DNA of 64,000 bases from Flavobacterium litorale (GCF_019613795.1 NZ_CP080429.1:463501-527500); one strand, 5' to 3'; numbered from the stretch's first letter, positions 6,899-15,789 are shown. The notes: generated from the sequence alone by a model not told the origin. Made by a program: numbers and translations.

Positions 6899-7208
6899 GA
6901 GCAGTAATTCCTGATATAGAAATTTGCGTTAAAGACTGACGGTGTCCGTTTTTAACTCTGTAACCTTTTCTTCTCTTCTTCTTGAAAACAATTACTTTAT
7001 CTCCTTTTAAGTGCTGTAGCACTTTGGCTTCTACTGAAGCTCCTTCTATAGCGGGGGCGCCTAGAGTTACAGTTCCGTTATCATCAAGTAATAAAACTTT
7101 AGAGAATGTAATTGCATCTCCTTCATTACCTTCTAAACGGTGAACGTAAACCTTTTGGTCTTTGCTAACTTTAAATTGTTGCCCTGCTATCTCTACGATT
7201 GCGTACAT
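6894..7208 (-). CDS. rplU: Large ribosomal subunit protein bL21
   Basis: 104 residues, the length of the E. coli protein. bL21 binds 23S rRNA. The start 'MYAIVEIAGQQFKVSKDQKV' and the C-terminal signature 'KKKRRKGYRVKNGHRQ' identify it. It is first in the rplU-rpmA operon and has a well-formed promoter (7242-7271). Oddity: the protein stops at 'ISGITAP', and a Lys/Ala-rich stretch continues in another frame behind the stop (see 6845-6898). Confidence 0.98.
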   Translation of the reverse strand: MYAIVEIAGQQFKVSKDQKVYVHRLEGNEGDAITFSKVLLLDDNGTVTLGAPAIEGASVEAKVLQHLKGDKVIVFKKKRRKGYRVKNGHRQSLTQISISGITAP

Positions 7209-7241
7209 AACAATATTATTTAGTATAAATTTTTAAGACCG

Positions 7242-7271
7242 CAAATATACAACTATTTATTAATCAGTCAA
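7242..7271 (-). promoter_or_regulatory. Promoter of rplU-rpmA
   Basis: On the minus strand: TTG (7271-7269), 19 bases, then TATATTTG (7249-7242). This is a full match to the flavobacterial consensus TTG-N17-23-TAnnTTTG, with the -7 box 33 bases before the start codon. Confidence 0.75.
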
Positions 7272-7410
7272 TACAATACTAAAAATTTTATTGCAAAAAT
7301 AAGCCTCATAAGCTACTGATTATCAATTCGTGAAAAAAATTTTAGATTTATTGTAACAAAATGCCGAAATTGCATACCAATTATCAAAATCAAAATAATT
7401 ATTAATTTTT

Positions 7411-8736
7411 ATGAGAAAATCTTTAATGGCTTTGGGTTCACTTCTTATGCTTGGCGGAGTAGCATCGGCCCAAAAAGTAGCATTTGAGGAATATGATTTG
7501 GACAACGGGATGCACGTAATCCTGCACCAAGACAATACAGCTCCAGTTATCATTACTTCGGTAATGTACCACGTAGGAGCTAAAGACGAAAACCCTGACA
7601 GAACGGGTTTTGCACACTTTTTTGAGCACCTTTTATTTGAAGGTACTGAAAACATAGAGCGTGGTGAGTGGTTTAAAATTGTTACTGCTAATGGTGGTAA
7701 TAATAATGCAAACACTACTGACGACAGAACGTATTACTATGAAGTATTCCCATCAAACAACCTAGAACTTGGTTTATGGATGGAATCAGAAAGGTTAATG
7801 CACCCAGTAATTAGCCAAGTTGGTGTTGACACGCAAAACGAAGTAGTTAAAGAGGAGAAAAGACTACGTGTAGACAACCAACCTTATGGTAACCTTATTG
7901 CAGAGGTTAAAAAGAATATGTTTAAAAAACACCCATACCGTTGGGCAACCATCGGCTCTATGGAGCACCTTGATGCTGCAACGCTAGAGGAATTCCAGGC
8001 ATTCAACAAAAAATACTACGTACCTAACAATGCAGTATTGGTTGTAGCGGGTGATTTAGATATTAACCAGACTAAAAAATGGATTGAGCAGTACTTTGGT
8101 CCAATACCAAAAGGAGCACCTGTAACACGCAAATCGTACAAAGAGGAGCCAATTACAAAACAGTTCCGTGCAACTTACGAGGATCCTAACATCCAGTTGC
8201 CAATGGTTATAGCAGCATACCGTACACCATCTATGAAAACCAGAGATGCACGTGTGTTAGATATGATTTCTACAATACTTAGCGCTGGTAAAAGTTCTAG
8301 AATGTACAAAAAGATTGTAGACGATAAAAAGATGGCATTGCAAATGGGTGCTTTCAACTACAGCCAAGAGGATTATGGTATGTACATTGTATATGGTATA
8401 CCAATGCAAGGATACACTGCCGAAGATATTATGAAAGAGGCAGATGCTGAAATAGCAACGCTACAAACAGAGCTTATCTCTAAAAAAGAGTTCGAAAAAC
8501 TACAAAACATCTACGAAAGCCAGTACGTAAACAGCAACGCAAGTGTTGAGGGTGTTGCAAGTAACCTTGCTACATACTATATGTTATATGGTGATGTTAA
8601 CCTAATTAATACTGAAATCGACATTTACCGTTCGATAACAAGAGAAGAAATAAGAGATGTTGCTAAAAAGTATCTGAACCCAAACCAGAGAATGATACTT
8701 GATTATGTACCAGCTAAAGACAAAGCACAAAACTAA
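7411..8736 (+). CDS. M16 family zinc metallopeptidase, active subunit
   Basis: 441 residues with a signal peptide cut after 'VASAQ' (about residue 20). The inverted zinc motif HFFEH is at 69-73, with the third ligand Glu in 'NEVVKEEKRLR' near residue 148, so this subunit should be catalytic. The second, inactive half-domain follows in the same chain, as in the M16B branch (processing-peptidase type). The enzyme is predicted to sit in the periplasm. It is followed 13 bases later by a larger M16 protein lacking the zinc motif; together they resemble the active/inactive heterodimers of mitochondrial processing peptidase and related bacterial pairs. Likely role: degradation of peptides or misfolded fragments in the periplasm. 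Confidence 0.93.
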   Translation: MRKSLMALGSLLMLGGVASAQKVAFEEYDLDNGMHVILHQDNTAPVIITSVMYHVGAKDENPDRTGFAHFFEHLLFEGTENIERGEWFKIVTANGGNNNANTTDDRTYYYEVFPSNNLELGLWMESERLMHPVISQVGVDTQNEVVKEEKRLRVDNQPYGNLIAEVKKNMFKKHPYRWATIGSMEHLDAATLEEFQAFNKKYYVPNNAVLVVAGDLDINQTKKWIEQYFGPIPKGAPVTRKSYKEEPITKQFRATYEDPNIQLPMVIAAYRTPSMKTRDARVLDMISTILSAGKSSRMYKKIVDDKKMALQMGAFNYSQEDYGMYIVYGIPMQGYTAEDIMKEADAEIATLQTELISKKEFEKLQNIYESQYVNSNASVEGVASNLATYYMLYGDVNLINTEIDIYRSITREEIRDVAKKYLNPNQRMILDYVPAKDKAQN

Positions 8737-8749
8737 GTAACAAAAAATC

Positions 8750-10792
8750 ATGAAAAAAGTCATATACATACTAGCCGGTTTGTTCTTATCTGTAAGCATG
8801 CAGGCGCAAGACAGACCAATGCCAAAACCGGGACCTGCTCCTACTGTTAATATAGGTAAACCCGAAACGTTTACCCTTAAAAACGGACTTAAAGTACTTG
8901 TGGTAGAAAACCACAAACTACCAAGAGTATCGTACACCCTTACTATGGATAATGCTCCGTATGCCGAAGGCAACAAAAAAGGAGTATCGGATATGGTAAG
9001 CGCACTTATGGGTAGTGGTACAACTACAATATCTAAAGAAGATTTTAACGAAGAGGTAGATTTTTTAGGAGCCAACATTAACTTTTGGTCGCAAGGAGCA
9101 TCAGCAAACGGATTATCTAAATATTCTGATAGAATATTGGAGCTAATGGCCGATGGTGCTTTAAACCCTAAGTTTACACAAGAGGAGTTTGATAAGGAAA
9201 AAGACAAAATCATCGAAGGGCTTAAAGCCGATGAAAAAAGTGTAACATCAGTAGCATCAAGAGTAACTGATGTACTTATATATGGCAGAAACCACCCTAA
9301 TGGAGAATACCTTAGCGAAGAAACGTTAAACAATGTTACATTAGCCGATGTAAAAGCAGACTACAACACTTACTTTGTGCCAGAAAAAGCATACCTGGTA
9401 GTAGTTGGCGATGTAAAAACCAAAGACGTTAAAAAGCAAGTTAAAAAGCTTTTTGGTGACTGGACAGCTAATACAGCACCAAACATTAGTTACACAGACC
9501 CTAAAGATGTACAGTACACACAAATTAACTTTGTAGATATGCCAAATGCAGTACAAAGTGAAATAGCTGTTGTAAATGTTGTAAACTTAAAAATGACAGA
9601 CAAAGAGTACTTTGCTGCAATACTAGCCAACCAAATACTTGGTGGTGGTGGCGAAGGAAGACTTTTCCTTAACCTACGCGAAGCAAATGCTTGGACATAC
9701 GGTGCATACTCATCTATTGGGTCAGGTAAATACGTAACATCATTCAGAGCAACATCATCCGTACGAAACACAGTTACCGATAGTGCTATAGTAGAGATAC
9801 TAAACGAAATGAAGCGTATTAGAACGGATTTAGTATCGCACGAAGATCTTAAAAACGCAAAAGCAAAATACATAGGTAACTTTGTAATGCGTATGGAAAG
9901 TCCATCTACAGTAGCAAGCTATGCGTTAAGAACAGAAACGCAAAACCTTCCTGCCGATTTTTACGAAAACTACATTAAAAACATTAATGCAGTAACGGCA
10001 GAAGATATTAGAAATGCAGCTAAAAAATTCTTTAGCGTAGATAAAGCCCGAATTGTTGTTGTAGGTAAAGCAGCAGATGTTGTACCAGCATTAGAAAAGA
10101 GCGAAATACCCGTATTTTACTTTGATAAGTGGGGTAAAAAAACAGATAAGCCTGTAGTTAACAAGCCCGTTCCTGCTGGCGTTACTGCAAAAACAGTACT
10201 AGGCAACTACCTAAAAGCTATTGGTGGCGAGGCAGCTGTAAAAAATGTTAAAACAGTATACACAAAATCTACAGGTACCGTACAAGGCACTCCACTAGAG
10301 TTAGTAATGAAAGTTACTACAGACCATAAGCAACTTGTTGAAATGAAAGCTATGGGCATGACGATGATGAAGCAAGTAATTACGGATAAAATGGGTTACA
10401 TGACATCGCAAGGACAACGCCAAGACCTTACGGGAGATGACCTAGCAGACTTGCAAGAAGGTGCTGTACCATTTGAAGAATTAGACCTTATGAACAATGG
10501 TGAGGTTGAGCTTACAGGTATAGAATCTATAAACGGAAATGAAGCGTATGCTGTTAAAAAAGGAAGTACTACATACTACTATGATGTAAAATCGAACTTT
10601 AAGATAGCTGAAGCTAGAGAAGTAGAGCAAATGGGACAAAAAATGGTTCAGACTACATACTACGGAGATTACAAAGATGTGAAAGGTATTAAAATGCCAC
10701 ACAAAATTGATATGAACGTAGGTATAGAAATTGCACTTACTGTTACCGAAGCTAAAATTAACGAAGGAGTTACAGATACTGATTTCCAATAG
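8750..10792 (+). CDS. M16-like subunit without zinc ligands, fused to a LolA-like domain
   Basis: 680 residues. Signal peptide MKKVIYILAGLFLSVSMQAQ. Residues about 35-450 are an M16 fold, but where HxxEH should be there is 'GVSDMVSALMGSGT', so zinc cannot bind. The substrate-grip motif of the inactive half, 'LNLREANAWTYGAYSSIG' (the R/Y pair), is intact. After a Pro/Val-rich hinge ('KPVVNKPVPAG') come about 200 residues resembling the LolA/LppX-type half-barrel that holds acyl chains ('GNYLKAIGGEAAVKNVKTVY', 'PLELVMKVTTDHKQLVEMKA'). The fusion suggests a regulatory partner to the upstream peptidase that also binds a lipid or hydrophobic ligand. The fold of the C-terminal part is inferred from pattern only. 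Confidence 0.85.
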   Translation: MKKVIYILAGLFLSVSMQAQDRPMPKPGPAPTVNIGKPETFTLKNGLKVLVVENHKLPRVSYTLTMDNAPYAEGNKKGVSDMVSALMGSGTTTISKEDFNEEVDFLGANINFWSQGASANGLSKYSDRILELMADGALNPKFTQEEFDKEKDKIIEGLKADEKSVTSVASRVTDVLIYGRNHPNGEYLSEETLNNVTLADVKADYNTYFVPEKAYLVVVGDVKTKDVKKQVKKLFGDWTANTAPNISYTDPKDVQYTQINFVDMPNAVQSEIAVVNVVNLKMTDKEYFAAILANQILGGGGEGRLFLNLREANAWTYGAYSSIGSGKYVTSFRATSSVRNTVTDSAIVEILNEMKRIRTDLVSHEDLKNAKAKYIGNFVMRMESPSTVASYALRTETQNLPADFYENYIKNINAVTAEDIRNAAKKFFSVDKARIVVVGKAADVVPALEKSEIPVFYFDKWGKKTDKPVVNKPVPAGVTAKTVLGNYLKAIGGEAAVKNVKTVYTKSTGTVQGTPLELVMKVTTDHKQLVEMKAMGMTMMKQVITDKMGYMTSQGQRQDLTGDDLADLQEGAVPFEELDLMNNGEVELTGIESINGNEAYAVKKGSTTYYYDVKSNFKIAEAREVEQMGQKMVQTTYYGDYKDVKGIKMPHKIDMNVGIEIALTVTEAKINEGVTDTDFQ

Positions 10793-10820
10793 GAAACAAA
10801 AGTATAAAAGGCTATATCAT

Positions 10821-10850
10821 AAAAAGGCTGCCCATTGGGCAGCCTTTATT
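10821..10850. terminator. Bidirectional terminator hairpin
   Basis: AAAGGCTGCCC / GGGCAGCCTTT with a three-base loop, flanked by A- and T-rich DNA, between the convergent M16 and DMT genes. Confidence 0.8.
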
Positions 10851-10875
10851 ATTTTATGGTAGTAATAATGTTTAT

Positions 10876-11745
10876 TTATCGTTTTAAAGACGAAAAGTAT
10901 ACCCCCAGCAATATTATTGCAGCACCCAACATTTGTAATGCCGATAACGACTCGCCGTCAAACAAACCCCAGCCAAAAGCAACAATAGGTATCATATACG
11001 TTACTGACGATGCAAATATGGGCGATGATATATGGATTAACTTGAAAAATAAAATACTGGCAAGCCCCGTACCCACAATACCCAAAACAAGCACATAAAG
11101 CATAGCTTGGTGCGTTTGCGGTAGCATAGCAATACTAGCAAAATCCGAAAGGAACAAAATAAGCGTAGTAGGCAATAATAGCACCGCAAAATTACCTGTG
11201 GTAATAGCAAGCGGGCTAACATCCGAAAGGTGCTTTTTAATCAGGTTTACATTTACCGAGTAACACAATGCAGCCACTACAACATACAATGTGTAGTAAT
11301 AATTTTGGTTTGGGTTATCTATAGCACCCTTAAAAATAAGTAATGCACAACCTACAAGCCCTATAAGCACCCCAAAAAGTTGCCTGCGCTGAAAACTTAC
11401 CCCAAATACCGCGGCACCAATAATTAATGTTCCTAAAGGGGTTAACGAGTTTAATATAGCACTAATAGAGCTATGTATCTCGGTTTGTGCTATGGAGAAT
11501 AAATACACTGGTAAAAACGTACCAAATAACGCCGTAAGCGCCAAATACTTCCATTTTTCCTTAGGCATTCTCCTAAGCGTACTAAAACCAATTAGCAATA
11601 AAAACAGCGCACAAAAAATAATACGAAGCGAACCCAACTGAAACGCACTAAGCCCTACAAGCCCACGTTTTATAAGGATAAAAGAACTCCCCCATGTAAG
11701 CGATAATATGGCAAGTAAATACCACTTTAAGTGTTTTGACTGCAT
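10876..11745 (-). CDS. DMT superfamily transporter (EamA type)
   Basis: 289 residues with about ten membrane segments arranged as two EamA halves (about 5-140 and 150-285). Typical features are the N-terminal 'LAILSLTWGSSFILIKRGL' and the second-half 'VTYMIPIVAFGWGLFDGE', where family members have the conserved Pro-x-x-A/G-x-x-x-G-x-x-x-x-x-E pattern. These carriers export amino acids, metabolites or drugs from the cytoplasm; the substrate is not predictable. Single-gene unit. The start 'MQSKHLKWYLLAI' puts one short cytoplasmic piece before the first helix. Confidence 0.88.
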   Translation of the reverse strand: MQSKHLKWYLLAILSLTWGSSFILIKRGLVGLSAFQLGSLRIIFCALFLLLIGFSTLRRMPKEKWKYLALTALFGTFLPVYLFSIAQTEIHSSISAILNSLTPLGTLIIGAAVFGVSFQRRQLFGVLIGLVGCALLIFKGAIDNPNQNYYYTLYVVVAALCYSVNVNLIKKHLSDVSPLAITTGNFAVLLLPTTLILFLSDFASIAMLPQTHQAMLYVLVLGIVGTGLASILFFKLIHISSPIFASSVTYMIPIVAFGWGLFDGESLSALQMLGAAIILLGVYFSSLKR

Positions 11746-11802
11746 GAATTTAATTTTGCATCAAAAATCTGACAATAAAATCAGATAACAAACGTTTTTT
11801 AG

Positions 11803-11810
11803 TAAATTTG
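11803..11810 (+). promoter_or_regulatory. -7 box for the HMA lipoprotein gene
   Basis: TAAATTTG matches TAnnTTTG, 55 bases upstream of the ATG at 11865. No -33 TTG at the right distance. Confidence 0.45.
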
Positions 11811-11864
11811 TAACTTGCTCTTGGTTAAGAGCTACTTATATTAAAAACCTAAAAAAACAATACT

Positions 11865-12308
11865 ATGAATTTAGCCAAAAAAATTTCTTTATTTGCTGTA
11901 GCAGCACTACTTTTTACTAGCTGTAAAAACGCCGATAAAGAAGGAACTACCGAGGATGGTACTACTATAGAAAAAACAATGGATGCACCTGCCGAAAGTG
12001 AGAATACAACAATTGAGGATGCTGAAACAAAAGAAGTAGCAGCAAACTTGGAATTTAAGAGTTTTAAAATTGATGGTATGACCTGTGCTATGGGATGTGC
12101 TAAAGTTATAGAAAATAAACTAGCGGATCTTGATGGTGTGCAAGATGTACGTGTTGATTTTGAAGCTGAAACTGCCGTAATATCTTATGATTCTGAAAAG
12201 CAAAACGTTGAAAGCATAGCAGCAACTGTAGAAAAAATTGCCGATGGCGCCTATAAAGTTTCTGATATGAGCGACTTAGAGGAAATAGTTGATGAAAAGC
12301 AGAGTTAA
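11865..12308 (+). CDS. Lipoprotein with a heavy-metal-associated (HMA) domain
   Basis: 147 residues. Lipobox 'LLFTSC' (Cys20), then an acidic Thr/Glu-rich linker to about residue 60, then an HMA domain (about 63-135). The metal loop reads GMTCAMGCAK with cysteines 74 and 78, that is CxxxC rather than the usual GMTCxxC. The rest of the fold, 'VIENKLADLDGVQDVRVDFE' and 'AVISYDSEKQNVESI', is normal. Being anchored outside the cytoplasm, it may bind Cu or another soft metal in the envelope. The unusual spacing could change metal choice or favour a disulfide. Single gene with its own promoter and a very strong terminator. Confidence 0.85.
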   Translation: MNLAKKISLFAVAALLFTSCKNADKEGTTEDGTTIEKTMDAPAESENTTIEDAETKEVAANLEFKSFKIDGMTCAMGCAKVIENKLADLDGVQDVRVDFEAETAVISYDSEKQNVESIAATVEKIADGAYKVSDMSDLEEIVDEKQS

Positions 12309-12313
12309 AAAAC

Positions 12314-12369
12314 AATAACTTTAAATACAAAAAGCAGCCAATTGGCTGCTTTTTGTATTTAAAGTTATT
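12314..12369. terminator. 56-bp perfect palindrome, bidirectional terminator
   Basis: Two 28-base arms (12314-12341 and 12342-12369) are exact reverse complements with no spacer. The centre is GCAGCCAATTGGCTGC with A- and T-runs on either side. It lies between the convergent HMA lipoprotein and gldD genes and includes the gldD stop codon (12365-12367). It should terminate transcription both ways; the arms are far longer than a terminator needs. Confidence 0.85.
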
Positions 12370-12937
12370 TCCACTTAATGGTTTCCATAATATTTCGCAT
12401 ATCCTCTTTTACGTAGCTTGCAGCAGGCATTAACGAGTCGTAATTAGGGCGGGCGTAAAAATATAACGAGCCCGTTATAAAATGGCGGGTACTATCGGTA
12501 ACATAAAATTGTGCGTTGGTAGCAGCATCGCCTCCAACCTGGTAAAACATACCATAAGCATTGTTAAGCGCGTTGGCAAAAGGTTGCTCCTGTATAGCAT
12601 TGGCTTTAATTACATGCTCGTAGGTAAGGCGCTGGGCATCGGTTAATAAAGCCTCAATATTATTAGCAACGGGTTTATAAGTAAGGTGTATGGTAGCCTT
12701 CATTTTAGGATAGGCTAGTGTAAAATTACAATTCCCTTTATTGGTAATAATGGATTGCGAGTTAAAAGCAAAGCTAAATGGGCAATTTCCTTCGTATACC
12801 ACATAATCCTCTACGGGGTAATCCAGCCTAAGAAAGGCTTTGGGTTTGGGTAGTACCTCTTGCTCACCGCAAGCGGTAAACAGACTACAAAATGCAATTA
12901 TAATAGCTAGTGCTGTTGTTAGTTTTATTTTGTTCAT
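12365..12937 (-). CDS. gldD: Gliding motility lipoprotein GldD
   Basis: 190 residues, lipobox 'LFTAC' (Cys22). The mature start 'KPKAFLRLDYPVEDY' and the closing 'MRNIMETIKWK' match GldD, one of the lipoproteins needed for gliding in Flavobacterium johnsoniae. The protein is attached to the envelope; its exact job is not known. It directly follows gldE (the stop of gldE and the start of gldD are adjacent) at the end of the mutY-ssb-gldE-gldD operon, the order known from gliding flavobacteria. Its stop codon lies inside the palindrome 12314-12369. Confidence 0.93.
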   Translation of the reverse strand: MNKIKLTTALAIIIAFCSLFTACGEQEVLPKPKAFLRLDYPVEDYVVYEGNCPFSFAFNSQSIITNKGNCNFTLAYPKMKATIHLTYKPVANNIEALLTDAQRLTYEHVIKANAIQEQPFANALNNAYGMFYQVGGDAATNAQFYVTDSTRHFITGSLYFYARPNYDSLMPAASYVKEDMRNIMETIKWK

Positions 12938-14227
12938 TTATTGTAGGGTAACCTTTATTTGCTTTATTCTCCTCTTATCAACCAATTCAACGGTAAAGAT
13001 ATTGTCATTAAAGATAATTTTTTGTGCTTTTTTAGGAAAGTTACCTGATATTTCGAGTATAAAGCCTGCTAATGTTTCGGCTTCGCCTTTGGCTTCTTCA
13101 AAAACCGCTTCATCTACATCCGTAATACGGTAAAAATCTTTAAGGCTTATTTTACCATCAAACAGATAATTTTTATCGTCTATTTGCGAGTAAATAATAT
13201 CTTCGTCATCAAACTCATCGCTTATATCGCCTACTATCTCTTCCAGAATATCTTCTAACGATATTAGTCCCGATGTACCACCGTACTCATCTACTACTAT
13301 AGCAAGGTGGTTTTTCATCCCTTGGAATTCTTTAAGTAAGTTATCAAGCTTTTTATTTTCTGGAACAAAAAAGGCAGGACGTATTAAGGTTTGCCATTCA
13401 AAATCGTTACTATCTATATACGGAATGAGGTCTTTTATAAAAAGCACCCCCTCAATATGGTCGATATTATCACTGTAAACAGGTATTCTGGAGAAACCAC
13501 TTGCTACTATTTTTGGAAATATCTCGGCAAAAGGTTCTTCTATATCTAAGGCAAAAATATCAATACGCGGGCTCATTACCTGCCTAGCATCGGTATTACC
13601 AAAGGTAACAATGCCTTCTAATATTTTTTGCTCTTCGGCAGTAGCGTCGCCATAATCAGTAAGTTCCAAAGCTTGCGATAATTGGTCTACCGATAGCCCT
13701 GTAGGCTGTACATTAAATTTTTTGTGAATTTTTAGCGTTATTTCGCGCATGGGTACGCTTATAGGCGATAGTATTTTATTGAGTACAAATAATAAATAGG
13801 CTATACGTGACGAGAATATGCGGTTGTTTCGGGTGGCGTATACTTTGGGTAATACTTCGCCAAAAAGTAATAATATAAAGGTTATAACGGCAACCTGTAC
13901 GGTAAACCTAAAGTATGGTGAGGGTATACCGTAAAACAACTCGTTAACAAACCGAAAAAACAATATTATTATGGCTATGTTAATAAAGGTATTGGTTATT
14001 ACTATGGTGGCTAGTAATTTTTTGGGTTTTTCTAGTAGGGTTACTAGCATTTTACCCTTTTTGGGATTTTTATCGTTTATGGCTGCAATATCTTCTGGCG
14101 ATAGCAGAAAAACGGCTACCTCGGTACCCGATATGCATGCAGAACAAAATAAAAGGAAAATAATCCCAACGCAACCTATAATAAGGCTATAATCATATAA
14201 TAGTATACTGGAGGGGTCGGGGTCCAA
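12938..14227 (-). CDS. gldE: Gliding motility protein GldE (CBS-domain membrane protein)
   Basis: 429 residues. N-terminal DUF21/CNNM-type membrane part with three to four helices (about 15-170; 'CSACISGTEVAVFLLSPEDI'), then two CBS domains (about 210-330; 'SRIPVYSDNIDHIEGVLFIK', 'AIVVDEYGGTSGLISLEDIL') and a CorC/HlyC-like C-terminal domain. This is the CNNM/CorC plan, otherwise linked to Mg or Co transport. In F. johnsoniae GldE supports gliding together with GldD. The start is TTG at 14227: an in-frame stop lies just upstream, no ATG is available, and TTG gives the N-terminus 'MDPDPSS' expected of GldE. Confidence 0.92.
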   Translation of the reverse strand: MDPDPSSILLYDYSLIIGCVGIIFLLFCSACISGTEVAVFLLSPEDIAAINDKNPKKGKMLVTLLEKPKKLLATIVITNTFINIAIIILFFRFVNELFYGIPSPYFRFTVQVAVITFILLLFGEVLPKVYATRNNRIFSSRIAYLLFVLNKILSPISVPMREITLKIHKKFNVQPTGLSVDQLSQALELTDYGDATAEEQKILEGIVTFGNTDARQVMSPRIDIFALDIEEPFAEIFPKIVASGFSRIPVYSDNIDHIEGVLFIKDLIPYIDSNDFEWQTLIRPAFFVPENKKLDNLLKEFQGMKNHLAIVVDEYGGTSGLISLEDILEEIVGDISDEFDDEDIIYSQIDDKNYLFDGKISLKDFYRITDVDEAVFEEAKGEAETLAGFILEISGNFPKKAQKIIFNDNIFTVELVDKRRIKQIKVTLQ

Positions 14228-14250
14228 TGCTGTAAGTTTTAGTTAAACAA

Positions 14251-14709
14251 TTAAAATGGCAGGTCATCGTCTGGCGCTGGCACATTGGTGTTGTGGTCTG
14301 TAGGCGGTGTAGTTGGCTGTGGTTGCTCGGCAGGTTGTTGTGGCTGCTGCATCCTGTTGCCTTCGGCTTCGTTTTTAGCCGTTAAAAAAGTAAAGTCGGT
14401 TACCTGTATTTCGGTACTGTAACGTGCTGTGCCGTCTTCGGCTTGCCATTGTCTGGTTTTAATGCGCCCTTCTATATATACTTTATCGCCTTTGGTTAGG
14501 TACTTTTCGCATACTTCGGCAGCCTTATTTCGCACTACAATATTGTGCCATTCGGTAGATGTTACGCGCTCGTTGGTTTGTTTGTTAACGTAGGTTTCGT
14601 TAGTAGCCAGTGGGAAACGCCCAATGCAATTGCCACCATCGAAATAGTGCATCTTAACATCATCGCCCAAATGCCCTATTAGCATTACTTTATTTAGCGT
14701 TCCGCTCAT
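14251..14709 (-). CDS. ssb: Single-stranded DNA-binding protein
   Basis: 152 residues. OB fold over residues 4-110 ('NKVMLIGHLGDDVKMHYFDG', 'TEWHNIVVRNKAAEVCEKYL', 'GDKVYIEGRI'), a Gln/Pro-rich linker, and the acidic tip DDDLPF that recruits replication and repair partners. SSB coats ssDNA during replication. It is placed between mutY and gldE, 42 and 23 bases from them, in one minus-strand operon. Confidence 0.97.
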   Translation of the reverse strand: MSGTLNKVMLIGHLGDDVKMHYFDGGNCIGRFPLATNETYVNKQTNERVTSTEWHNIVVRNKAAEVCEKYLTKGDKVYIEGRIKTRQWQAEDGTARYSTEIQVTDFTFLTAKNEAEGNRMQQPQQPAEQPQPTTPPTDHNTNVPAPDDDLPF

Positions 14710-14751
14710 TGCTTTAATTTACTGTTTACTCAAAAATAATAAAATTTAGCA

Positions 14752-15789
14752 TCAATCCCAATGCTTCTCAATAAAATTATGAATAACTATAGGAAACGGA
14801 TATTGCTTTATAAAATCGCGGTCTGTTGCACCCGCTACAAGGGTATTGGTAGCCACTTCCCAAAAGCGGATATGCAAGTGCTGGTGCGATAGTTTGTGTA
14901 CAATGGTATTGGTAAGTAAGGTTGTGGTTGTAGGAGTAAAGTTAAACCCCTCGAAATTATCAATCAGCTCTTTTGCAGCGTTGGACGATACTAATGTTTC
15001 CGTTTCCAGCAACGGGAACTCGTACAGGTTATGCCAAATACCTTTGCCCGAACGTTTGTTAACAACACTTTTACCTTCGGCATCGTTAACTACCAAATAG
15101 TTAAAGTAACGATTGGTTACTTTTGTTTTTTTGAGTTTTACAGGCAATTGCTGCACTTTACCCGTATTGTAGGCAACACAATGGGCACTTAATACACACG
15201 TATAACAATTAGGGTTTTTAGGTACGCATTGCAGCGCACCAAACTCCATCATGGCTTGGTTAAATTCCGATGCTTTACCTTTTGGCAAATGTGCTGCTGC
15301 CAAAGCAGTAAACTCAGCCTTTGCACCAGATGACGATATATCAGTCTCTATACCAAAATAACGTGATAGTACACGGTATACATTACCATCTACCACAGGT
15401 ATCTCCTCGCCATAACATATAGAGGCTATTGCGGCAGCCGTATAATTGCCTACTCCTTTTAGTTTTAGCAAGTCGTTATAATTATCTGGAAATATTCCGT
15501 TTAAATTGTATGCAATATGTTTAGCCGTTGCGTGCAGGTTGCGTGCACGCGAGTAATAGCCCAGCCCCTGCCATAATTTTAGCACCTGCTCTTCGGGCGC
15601 ATTGGCAAGGTGTTTTACGGTAGGAAAAGCCTCTATAAACTTAAAAAAATACGGCATTCCTTGTGCTACGCGGGTTTGCTGCAACATAATTTCGGATAAC
15701 CATACGGAGTATGGGTTGGTATTTTTACGCCATGGCAAATCGCGCTTATTTTGTAAATACCATTGTATTAAGGGCTTAGAAAATTTCAT
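14752..15789 (-). CDS. mutY: A/G-specific adenine DNA glycosylase
   Basis: 345 residues. MutY removes A mispaired with 8-oxoG. The helix-hairpin-helix 'LLKLKGVGNYTAAAIASICY' is followed by the catalytic Asp in 'EIPVVDGNVYRVLSR'. The [4Fe-4S] ligands are in the spacing C-x6-C-x2-C-x5-C ('CVPKNPNCYTC' and 'SAHC'). The C-terminal NUDIX-like domain that reads 8-oxoG begins near residue 230 ('RSGKGIWHNLYEFPLLE'). First gene of the mutY-ssb-gldE-gldD operon, divergent from the HU gene. Confidence 0.96.
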   Translation of the reverse strand: MKFSKPLIQWYLQNKRDLPWRKNTNPYSVWLSEIMLQQTRVAQGMPYFFKFIEAFPTVKHLANAPEEQVLKLWQGLGYYSRARNLHATAKHIAYNLNGIFPDNYNDLLKLKGVGNYTAAAIASICYGEEIPVVDGNVYRVLSRYFGIETDISSSGAKAEFTALAAAHLPKGKASEFNQAMMEFGALQCVPKNPNCYTCVLSAHCVAYNTGKVQQLPVKLKKTKVTNRYFNYLVVNDAEGKSVVNKRSGKGIWHNLYEFPLLETETLVSSNAAKELIDNFEGFNFTPTTTTLLTNTIVHKLSHQHLHIRFWEVATNTLVAGATDRDFIKQYPFPIVIHNFIEKHWD

